Assembly (NCBI GenBank): GCA_035235625.1
Contig: CP141150.1
Coordinates: forward strand, 186,001 to 250,000
From: Saururus chinensis
Taxonomy: Eukaryota > Streptophyta > Magnoliopsida > Piperales > Saururaceae
Direction: 5' to 3'
Length of the DNA stretch: 64,000 nucleotides
Made by a program: the position numbers and the translations under genes. The notes beneath the pieces are model-generated. The model made no database searches, was not told where the DNA came from, and was given only the letters and a program-made list of their open reading frames with translations. Shown piece after piece: positions 56,601 through 64,000 of this stretch. Within the stretch, counting starts at the first letter, position 1. Each line of letters begins with the position of its first letter.

Positions 56601-58548
56601 GTTATGGGTCTGGTTTAGACCCAGACCTGGAGGCAGATGCGGTTCTAAAAAAAAAGACGTACTTACACATTGCTATTTTAACAAGTGATGTTCCACTACC
56701 CTGTCTGCTCTTGCTTTTACTATTTACTGATGCTGTTTTAGAAGATTTCTTTTTTATTTTCTCTTTTTCATGTTGCCCATCCTTAGCTTGTAATATTAAA
56801 CTCATGAATAAAGCATCGTCCATCTTTTGTGGTTGTTTTTGTGTTTATTAGAGTTTGATATGCAATGTATTCTGCTTTTAGATAGCAGTGACGGAGGTTA
56901 CTGGGAACAGTGGACACTTTCAGATTTTCTGTTTGTGTTTGCTTTCTGGATTACCTTAGTATGAGTTTTACTTTATCTGATTCCTCTTTCTGGTTATACT
57001 GCAGGGCCAAAAGATACCCTATAAAAATAGAAAACAAGGGCTCCGTAATCTATAATGGCAGTAGTATATTGTATGTATTCCTTGAGACTTCTTGGGATAA
57101 GGAATCATGGTGTCGGGCTCTCCGTCTTGCTTCCTCTGAGGATAATAAAAACTTGAATTGGCATAAAATCTTAAGTGACGAATTCCAGAGTTATTTCACA
57201 TTGCTAATGTCAGAGTACCCTTTTATGAAGCCCCACGTAGGGTCCAAGGAAGCAACAGAAAGAGCTGGTAATAGAATAATGGATGGGTCTTCTTCAAAGG
57301 TTCGCCTTTTCTTGAGAAAATTTGCTAAGAAGGCCTCCAAAAATAGTTCTGAATACAAAACAGGGGCTGCAGTTCCATCATTAGGTCGTGAGGATAAGAA
57401 TTCTGGGGGTGAAAAGTTTGTCGCTGGTTCTCAGAAACTTGTAATTTTGGATAAAATTTCAAACAATTCTCCAGTTGAAGATACGAGTATTCCATCTTAC
57501 TCTAATTATTCTGGTGCTCGGAAGCAGTTTCCTGTAGGTTCTGATGTAGATTCTGATGTCAAGCCAGGATATGATGAGGGGACCCTATGCTGTAATTTAA
57601 TGCTGGCACGGCTTTTCTTTGATGCCAGGAAAAGTGATATGATTAATAGTTTCCTTCAAGAGCGTATTCAGGTTACACATGTGCCCATTGCCTTTTTTTC
57701 TTCTCCATTTTACTTGTGTACTTGCCTCACTGTTGCATTTATTTTTGTTTACATGAACAGAGAGCTCTCTCTAATATGCGAACTCCTTCTTATATTGGTG
57801 GAATCTCATGTGTCAATTTTGATATTGGAGCTCTTCCACCTTATATTCATGGAATGAGGGTTCTTCCCATGGACATAAATGAAGTATGGGCTATGGAACT
57901 AGACATTGAGTATTCTGGACGTGCAGTGCTAGAAGTTGGAACCAGGCTCGAAGTAAGTGAACCGGATTTTCAAAGAGGTATAATGAATGCAAGCATGGAG
58001 GCTATTTTAGCCGAGGAGGCCTCTTCAGATCTTCTTGAGGGTTTTGAGCATTATGATAAAGAATTGAAACATACATCGGGTACAGCTGAGGGGAAAATAA
58101 AAGGCATTGGTAGAGATAATTTGGGTAAGATTCAACACAATCTGCTGTGTGTTTAACCACAGCATCTGTGTTATGAGAATATGACTAGATGCTGCCGTTG
58201 GAAGTTATTTATTATGTCATTACTTGCTGATACTTAACAAATTTGCTTCTTAATTATATCAAAAAGACCCTGCAAACAGAGTTCTGAATAAATTTAATTT
58301 GTTTCTTTAGGTTTTATATAATGTTTGTATTTACAGTATGTGGTGCAGGCAGGGCTTTTCATAAGTAACTTGTTGCGTAAGTCCTATTTGAATGTCATTT
58401 CTAGTTTAAACTAAGACACTAAGTTTTCTGAAATTTATTGTGGTATTCTGTAGAAGGGATGTCAAATACAAAAAACTGCAGTTGGCCATCTTTATATGCA
58501 TCAAGGTGGAAATCACTACTTAATTCAGTTGCTGATCAGGTTTCACAG
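44621..58548 (+). CDS. TEX2-like SMP-domain membrane protein, 5' part
   Basis: Probable lipid-transfer protein of the ER membrane and its contact sites, by family analogy. Exons are 44621-44800, 52219-52466, 57005-57671, 57761-58124 and 58454-58548, all with GT..AG borders and consistent phase (0, 2, 0, 1, 0). About 518 residues are seen. They start with a hydrophobic N-terminal segment (MIFLIVLGFLLGAAAVLVAE), followed by a cluster RRLRLKK. Exons 2-3 hold a PH-like part ending in ETSWDKESWCRALRLAS. Exons 3-4 carry the start of the SMP region (CNLMLARLFFDA, SNMRTPSYIGGISCVNFDIG, VWAMELDIEYSGRAVLEVGT). Exon 5 ends ADQVSQ. The rest of the SMP domain is not in the window. Introns 1, 2 and 5 are full of transposons. 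No lesion is seen in the exons, so the gene may be active if the missing 3' exons exist to the right. Confidence 0.85.
44801..46210. other. Intron 1, first part
   Basis: About 1.4 kb with no recognisable gene or repeat. Open frames are short and unlike known proteins. Confidence 0.5.
46211..47340 (+). pseudogene. LINE-type reverse transcriptase fragment in intron 1
   Basis: Non-LTR retrotransposon RT. The frame has MIFKDLEKAYDTVPRELIWS, then VYNGLVISVLTIGGETKEF and a catalytic site where FADD is FAYD (LFAYDVVLVDETITGLNAKL). Downstream are YLGSIIYKEGDIDSDIVHRI, LYGAEYWVQKK and KRAWMESIRK, the usual end of this plant LINE group. Several frameshifts and stops (near 46530, 46943, 47060) break it. 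The 5' part (endonuclease, ORF1) is absent. It lies in sense with the host gene and the intron around it has no other features to about 48250. Confidence 0.82.
47341..48254. other. Intron 1, middle part
   Basis: About 0.9 kb after the LINE with no recognisable product. Some sequence resembles decayed transposon DNA (short AGCAGC repeats near 47815). Nothing else is supported. Confidence 0.4.
48255..51353 (+). mobile_element. Gypsy-type element with gag and protease only, intron 1
   Basis: 5' LTR 48255-48526 (TGTTATGAATC...GCAACA) with primer site TTGGTATCAAAGCC directly after it. 3' LTR about 51078-51353, same start (TGTTATGAATCAAAATTAGG). A gag and a protease lie between, and RT, RNase H and integrase are missing. 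The right end runs into a 123-bp tandem repeat, and the expected duplication of the left flank (CATAG) is not visible there. Confidence 0.82.
48541..51047 (+). pseudogene. gag: Gag and protease of the intron 1 element
   Basis: Gag would package the RNA and the protease would mature the particle. Broken frames over 48560-49960 hold a Pro/Ser/Thr-rich N-terminus. The frame 49985-50350 is a clear retrotransposon gag core (MASFHMEGCALRWLDHYLHH, WDDLEHALFIRFG, RTFIGGLRDDIANEVYTL). A knuckle GLCYNCDEKYAFGHRCK follows at about 50464, then the protease with VLVDNGSAHSFI (DNG instead of the usual DSG or DTG) and the flap DVILGIDWLHTL. The protein ends at 51047, close to the 3' LTR. Numerous stops and frameshifts make it inactive. 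Confidence 0.78.
51354..51582. repeat. 123-bp tandem duplication
   Basis: Two copies (51354-51476, 51477-51582) starting CTTCCTG.ACTACTTTGCAC and sharing GACATCAACCAGGCAAGTG and GACAATTGG.AATGCGC. About 10 mismatches. The second copy is incomplete at its end. It sits directly at the 3' end of the intron 1 element. Confidence 0.8.
51583..52218. other. Intron 1, last part
   Basis: About 0.6 kb of AT-rich DNA leading to the exon 2 acceptor (TATGTTTAG at 52210-52218). No gene or repeat was identified. Confidence 0.5.
52467..54021. other. Intron 2, first part
   Basis: 1.55 kb with no recognisable gene. The bases before the solo LTR end CGTTG (54017-54021). Confidence 0.5.
54022..56667 (-). mobile_element. 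Solo LTR in intron 2
   Basis: On the minus strand it starts TGTAAGTACGTC (56667) and ends GGGTCGTGACA (54022). Flanks are CGTTG (54017-54021) and CATTG (56668-56672), a 4-of-5 match consistent with a mutated target duplication. It has no coding interior. It contains a tandem array (about 55500-55870) and an (AT)n run (55936-55958). It belongs to the same general type as 13608-16918, with the same TGTAAG...GTGACA ends. Confidence 0.75.
55500..55870. repeat. Tandem array of about 40-55-bp units
   Basis: The phrase ATATCTCAGACATTGAGCAG or variants recurs near 55670, 55711, 55751 and 55790, with longer diverged units upstream (55500-55660) and one downstream. Each is followed by a GCATAAGATTAAATCAA-like stretch. 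It lies inside the intron 2 solo LTR. Confidence 0.7.
56668..57004. other. Intron 2, last part
   Basis: 337 bases from the LTR to the exon 3 acceptor (TATACTGCAG at 56995-57004). No other feature. Confidence 0.55.
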
Positions 58549-58929
58549 GTTAGCAGCTCTTTGATTTATCAGTATATAACTTCCATTTGTGTGACTTTCA
58601 CTAAGGGTAAATATATCAATGAGCATTCTACTTGAATGTGAGGTAGATCATTGAAGTTCACAAAAATTAAATTATTTTCGTGCAAAGTGTTGAAGTATGT
58701 GTATTTATTATTTTAACATGAAAAAGATGATAAGCAAATTTGCAACTGCTCATTTTTTCTGTCTAAATGATCCAAATCTCCTAGTTTCTAAGGAATTTAT
58801 TTTTAGACTTTGTGAAGTGGGTTGATGACTGAGCCTACAATAATTTTGGATCATTTATCCCAGGGCTACAAATGGACAAATTGAACCATACTAAAATGTC
58901 ATACACTGGATATGGATTATGGGCTGTGA
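58549..58929. other. Intron 5, start
   Basis: AT-rich intron sequence after donor GTTAGC at 58549. No gene was identified before the first transposon. Confidence 0.5.
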
Positions 58930-59572
58930 GAATAAAGAGAACTAGGGTTTGTGGAGAGGAAGTGATGCAAAGGCTCCAATAAACCTGTACGTAAGATTCC
59001 TGTTACCATGCACAGCAAATACAAAGAGGGGCCGAAGCCTAGCCAAGGGGGAGCGAAAAGACTAAAATCACCTTATACAAATTAAATAAAGGTAACTACA
59101 GTCAACCCTTTGCATCAATCCTTGGTGGCTGAAATAGACTCGTCTGCAGAGAGTCGGAAACATGGTACTGCTCTAAGAAATCCAGATCAAGGCATTGAAA
59201 CTTATCCTTTGTGATCCATGAGGCGTCAGAGTGGGACTGGCCAGCCAATCGAACATGATAGTGTTGGCATTGACCACCATCACTAGAGGTAACAATCTCA
59301 TGGCCAAGGACTCTACTAATTTGCTCAACAAGTGGGGGCAAATGAGGCATGTGAGGCTAATAGTATTAATTCAGTCAACAAGTTGGGGCAAACGAGGCAT
59401 GGGAGGTTGATAGTACTGGTAGGATTGGTGGATATGAAAGGGTGGAGGGGTAAAAGTGCCACAATAAAGGAACAAGTCTTCAATATTGAAGATTGGGCTG
59501 ATGTGAAGTTCAGAGGGAAAATCAACGGAAAAGGCAGTGGGACTAAGTTTGCGAAGAATCTGATAACCTTAT

Positions 59573-59930
59573 GGCATGGGCATGTAGTTGTTTAAAAGAA
59601 TGTTATGGAAAGCGCTCAGGGGACATGTGTAGCACCATATAATCACCTTCATTGTGTTCTTGTGTCTTATGATGTAGTCAGCAACAAGTTTATTGTTTAC
59701 ATTACTCGTGGCAAGTTTACATCTAATATTGGCATGTAGTTAACATTACTCACGGCATGGGCATGTAGTTGTTTCAAAGAATGTTTCAGAAAATGCTTAG
59801 GGCACATGCATATCATCACATAATTACCTTTATTGAATTCTTGTTTCCTACGATAGTCCGCAACAAGTTTTAAGTTAGCATTACTCATGGAAACTATACA
59901 TCTAGTATTGGCATGCAACTCGCAGATATC
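59573..59930. repeat. About 181-bp tandem duplication in the chromovirus
   Basis: Two copies starting GGCATGGGCATGTAGTTGTT at 59573 and 59754. The shared stretch runs through AGAATGTT..GGAAA/AGAAA, ACATGC/TGT..ATAAT, a CAACAAGTTT and ATTGGCATG. It separates the integrase core from its C-terminus on the minus strand. A smaller duplication of about 55 bases lies at 59318-59415 (AACAAGT.GGGGCAAA.GAGG). Confidence 0.75.
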
Positions 59931-60500
59931 ATGGGAAAAAGAATTGGCAGAAGCGAGAGGGCCGTCGTCGGTGGGTAAAGGGAGATCCACTCAATTTGTT
60001 GATGCGGGGCAAGCCATAAACAATCTTTAAAGGACTTTTCTCGGTTGACTGAACTACTATAAGAAAAATCAGCAATAGGTATTATTGAATCCCAAAGACC
60101 AGGATGTTGCCTCACAAGACATCTTAGTAGATTTCCCAAACTCCTATTAACTAATTCAGTTTGACCATCTGTCCAGGGATGAAAGGCTGAGGAGAACTTC
60201 AACCAAATCCCAAAAAGTTTCTTGTATCTTTAATAACAAACTTGACATCCTTATCAAACACGATAGAAATCTGTAAACCAGGTAGGCAAACAACCTCTCA
60301 AAAGATTAGCTTAGCAACATGGCATGCATCAACACTTACTACCAGTAATAAAATGTGCCATCTTAGAGGACCTGTCCACCACTACTAAAATAGAATTATA
60401 ACCACGAGGTGCTCTGGGCAACACAAGGATGAATTCATACTAGGCTGAAATTATGCTATTGTCCTACCAAGGGGTGTGTGGGACAGGTAAAAGAGTGTAC

Positions 60501-63202
60501 TGTTATGGCCCTTCCATCAGCATTGCCTCCATTGAAGTTTGAACAAATTTACTTATTTAGAACTTTCCTAGTTTTGATTAATTCTAATTAGAATAAGCTT
60601 TATGATTCCTACTCTTATAGTTTCCTTGTTTAAATTCTATTTAGGAAGTCTTAGGATTTCTAGTCTAGCTAAAGCTAAAATCAATTAGCTTTTCTAATTT
60701 AGTTTATACACTATTTCATGTTAGTTTCTTAGTTTAATCAAGAGTTGTTATTGGGTAAGTGTAAAACTATGAAAGGGCTTCTTGCCCCATTGCTACAAGA
60801 GACGTGAACAATGTTTTCAGTAACATAGAATAGCTAGTTCTCTTCCTTAAACTCATCTCCTCTCTTCGCTGAATCACCTTGTGTTTCCATTGGGAGATAC
60901 AACATTGGTACCGGAGAATTCAGTCTTGAGACACAGTGACAAAGTCCAACTTCCAGCACTCAGTGAAGCCATTGGACTATGGCAACTTCAATGGCCATTG
61001 TGCAACTAGACCAAAGTGTCGCAGTAGCACAACTGCAGGGGACCTTTTTGAGCTTCGTATGGCAATTTTAGCCTTCTCTGAGCTAACAAGTGGCTGGCTC
61101 CATAGCATTGAGAACCAGTTCGACCAATTTCAAAGGAGTCAACTTGTGTGCAATACCTTTCTTCTGGATGAGTTTGAACAATGGGTGGCTTGTCTTCTCC
61201 AGAGTTTGGGCTAACCAGTGTGTCGTGAACTTCTTCCACTAGTACATTTTACTCTGTTGGGGTCCTCTTCCACCGGCCTTCAGGGGTTGTCCATGCTGTT
61301 TGGCTCTATTGCCTCCATGTCCCATGTCCCTGGTCCCCGTTGATCCTCCTTTTGGAGGTTCAGGGACAACTCCTCCCTTCTCAACTGCCGCTACGACCTA
61401 CATCCAATTGATGCCGCCAATACCAACACATGAAGGAGCCTCGTCTTCCCTGTTCATCCATGGGCGGGCTTGTCAGAGTTGGGGACTGTCAAACAGCCTG
61501 CAACCACAATGCCCTCCTCCGCGACTTGGCTGACACTTTATCATTTTGATGATTATCCTCTTAAATATTTCATAAATTAGCGTATTTCTACTCTACCACA
61601 ACAATGATAGGTGACAAAAGTTTCTTGGTTATGATTACGAGATTTGTGCATAAAAGAGGCGCTAATAATCGGGAAGCTGATGCTTTGTCTTAAAAGTTTG
61701 AGGACCCATCATTATATGCCTTGATTGCCCTCATTTTTCCTTTTCTAGATGATCTCCGCCTCTCCTATACCAACAATCCGGAGACTTTTGCCCTTATTCC
61801 CACTCCAAGCAGATTCTTTTTGCTTACTGGGTTTTGTTTTGTAGGTGGAATTTTTATTGTATGAGGGATGCTTATGGGTACCCAAGGATGAGCAGTTGTG
61901 GCGTGATATCCTTCATGACTTCCATTGTACACCTATTGCTTGTTATGAGGGTATTTTTCGTACCTAAAAGAGGGTGTCCCATAGCTTCGCTTGGTGTGGT
62001 ATCAAGCGTGATGTACAACATTTTGTCACGCAATGTGATATTTGTCAGCTTGCTAAGGCAGACACCACTACACCAGCTGGTTTACATAGGCCGCTCCATA
62101 TTTCTGAGCACATATGGATGGATAATTTGATGGATTTTGCCGAGGCTTTACTGATAGCGAAGGGGAAGTCAGTTGTTCCTGTGGTTGTTGATCGGCTATC
62201 CAAATATGCCCACTTTTATGCTCTTTCTCATTCTTATACCTTCCGAACAGTTGCTAAAGTATTTGTTCATGATGTTGTACGTTTACATAGGATGCCACCC
62301 ACAATAGTTTGTGATTAGTATAAGGTATACTTATTGAGGTTTTTGTAGGATTTTTTTAAATGGCAGGGGACTAATTTTTGTATTAGCTCAACTTATTATC
62401 ACCTGACTGATGGCAGACAAAGGTAGTTAATAGATGTTTGGAGCAATACCTTCGGTGTTTTGCGGGCAACCAGCCTAAGACTTGGTTAGGGCAGAGTTGT
62501 CTTATGATATAGCTTATCATGCTGCTGCTAGTTTTACACCATTCGTGGTTGTCTATGTCCAGCCTCCTCCCACTGTGTTCCGCTATGTTCCCTTATGATA
62601 TCCTGTTAATGAGGTGGACAATGCATTGCTAATTAGAGATAAGGTCCTCTGACAGCTCTAGGATTTCGGGTTGGCTGCCTAGAATCGTAGGAAGTAGGTT
62701 TATGATTACCGCCACTAAGATTGGGAGATTCAAGTTGGAGACTTGGGTTATTCTTGCTATCAACCTTACCACCAGATGTCTGTATATTAGCCGGGTAGTG
62801 CGAAGCTTTCTCACTGCATCCACGCTCATATCATATCATTTAGCGGATTGGAGATGCTGCCTATCATTACCTCCAAATACCCAGATCCGTCCAGTCTTTC
62901 ACATTTCACAGCTCTGCAAATATGTGGGTGATCTCTTGGTTGTTTCTCCTGCCCTTCCTCCACCTTTGCTAAGCTTAAATCAATTAGCTTTCATAATTTA
63001 GTTTATGCACTATTTCATGTTAGTTCCCTAGTTTAATCAAAAGTTGTAGTTGTTAAAGTGTAAAAGTATAAAAGGGCTTCCTGCCTCATTGCTATAGTAG
63101 AAATGAAGAATGATTTCAATTGAATAGAATAGTTAGTTCTCTTCCTTCAGCTCATCTCCTCTCTCTTCTCTTATTTTCCTTGTGTCTCCATTGGGAGATA
63201 CA
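60501..63202 (+). mobile_element. Gypsy-type element nested in the chromovirus
   Basis: Inserted with a perfect 5-base duplication TGTAC (60496-60500 and 63203-63207). 5' LTR 60501-60901 (TGTTATGGCCC...GGGAGATACA), primer site TTGGTACCGGAG three bases later, an interior with gag and pol remnants, and a 3' LTR (about 62967-63202) that has lost its first part. Orientation is opposite to its host element and the same as the TEX2-like gene. Confidence 0.88.
60905..62966 (+). pseudogene. Gag and pol remnants of the nested element
   Basis: A gag-like start (60936-61214) has no clear core. From about 61640 a decayed RNase H end (RGANNREADALS) leads into integrase: HSFAWCGIKRDVQHFVTQCD, CQLAKADTTTPAGLHRPL, a VVVDRLSKYAHFYALSHSYT block (61974-62318), then stops. 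A C-terminal piece (62850-62935) reads IRPVFHISQLCKYVGDLL. RT and protease are missing. A relationship to Ty3/gypsy elements with a GPY-type integrase is clear; the clade is not. Confidence 0.75.
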
Positions 63203-64000
63203 TGTACAATTCTGCGTTTTGTATTCTTGACTTAGCCAACTGCCAACAGACAAGTATGGCATTGGGACACAATCAGAGCAACATTTGCCTACAAAGATGG
63301 CCAATAAAATCTATCTTCCACTGAGGCAAGTGTCTTGGCTTTCCCAAAATGGCCAACTATGCCTCCAAAATGCAATTCCCAAACCAAAAAGTAGTGAGCG
63401 GGAATGCACAAAGAGGAACCACGAAAGAGGTAATTGTCACGCATAATGAAATTCTTGTGGTCTTGACGATTTCCATCTGAAGTTTCCATAAAAATAGTAC
63501 CAAAGTCAAGACAGTTGAGGTACTCAGCTTTGAGCCCATTAAATCGAATCACATGAGTACTCGTAGGCTCTAAGGCAACAATCACACAGCTAAGCGTCAG
63601 TGTGGTTGTTCTCAATAGCTGCACAGTGGCAAAGGACTAAAGTATATTCTTCAAGGAATGCGACCCACCGGGCTGCTTGTTGCACGACTTGCACTGAGAT
63701 TGGGGGTCATGATCTGAATCCAAGATAAATTCATGTGGCAATAGATAGTGCCACCAATGATGTAGGGTTGTTCAACAGCATATAACTTTTTTTTATATGT
63801 TCAGTATGGTTGTTTGGCACCGTTTTCTTGCTGAAGTATCCAACAGGTGGTCTTCTTGAATCAAGATACCTCCAATGCCCACTTTTGATGTCACAAGCAA
63901 CCTCAAAAACTTTTGATAGATTAGGATCACGCGACAAAGCTACCTCAGTTATGAGAGTTTGATCTCTTCAAAGACTTTAGTAGCACCAAAAGTCCATTGA

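Larger units (their letters stand above)
58930..64000 (-). mobile_element. Reina-type chromovirus, old copy in intron 5, runs off right edge
   Basis: Minus-strand pol in order from the right: RNase H remnant (63937-63731: FEVACD...PVGYFSKKT), integrase zinc region (63624-63289: ELHFGGIVGHFGKAKTLASV, EDRFYWPSL), then after an insertion the integrase core (60500-59900: VVVDRSSKMAHFI-like, FHPWTDGQTELVNRSL, LLRCLVRQHPG) and a chromodomain-like C-terminus (59350-59102: LGHEIVTSSDGG, SWITKDKFQCLDLDFLEQYH). A chromodomain with this ending marks the Reina clade. Stops and a 0.5 kb inserted tandem repeat (59573-59930) break it. Its 3' LTR was not found. Confidence 0.75.

Noticed and set aside
59332-59595. 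Plus-strand 87-codon frame
   Set aside because: It overlaps the chromovirus C-terminal region and a local duplication. Its residues match no family.
1-64000. CRISPR, bacterial operon, tRNA, rRNA or organellar sequence
   Set aside because: Nothing with the regular repeat-spacer form or the expected cloverleaf or rRNA motifs was seen. The content is plant nuclear repeats and one spliced gene.

Overview
This is plant nuclear DNA, most likely from an angiosperm with a repeat-rich genome; the species cannot be named from the window. The reasons are nested LTR retrotransposons with tRNA-Met-type and Athila-type primer sites, a Mutator-like (MULE) family carrying a plant mobile domain (PMD), and one host gene with GT..AG introns whose closest known relatives are plant TEX2-like SMP-domain proteins. 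No bacterial-style operons, CRISPR arrays, rRNA or tRNA genes were seen.

Left part (1-44359) is almost entirely transposons inserted into each other. A minus-strand element with very long LTRs (1-5530) abuts a PMD fragment of a MULE (copy D, 5531-6340). An Athila-type Ty3/gypsy block (about 6341-10730) follows, with an LTR, a primer site and a broken gag. A second MULE (copy B) is split into 10730-11749, 22906-27612 and 35403-35626. Its first gap holds a minus-strand chromovirus block (11750-22905) that looks like two elements fused by a deletion and itself carries a 3.3 kb solo LTR (13608-16918). Its second gap holds a solo LTR of about 4.9 kb (27613-35397, target duplication AGGAC), which contains another LTR insertion (about 30643-33487), which contains an Athila-type solo LTR (31655-33007, target duplication CTTGC). 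A truncated MULE (copy C, 35659 to about 37300) precedes the best preserved one (copy A, about 37300-44359). Copy A has long terminal inverted repeats, a transposase gene and a six-exon PMD gene, both broken.

Right part (44360-64000) holds the only host gene recognised. It is the 5' part of a TEX2-like protein (N-terminal membrane segment, PH-like region, start of an SMP lipid-transfer domain), with exons at 44621-44800, 52219-52466, 57005-57671, 57761-58124 and 58454-58548. Its introns are loaded with transposons: a LINE fragment and a gag-protease LTR element in intron 1, a solo LTR in intron 2 (54022-56667), and in intron 5 an old minus-strand chromovirus with a younger plus-strand element inside it (60501-63202, target duplication TGTAC). 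The 3' exons lie beyond the window or are lost.

The most unusual material is the MULE-PMD family, present in four copies or fragments. It links a MULE transposase and a PMD gene inside one pair of inverted repeats, and those repeats are built from repeated hairpin-like TTTCGTC..GACGAAA modules. Copy A ends about 260 bases upstream of the start codon of the TEX2-like gene.
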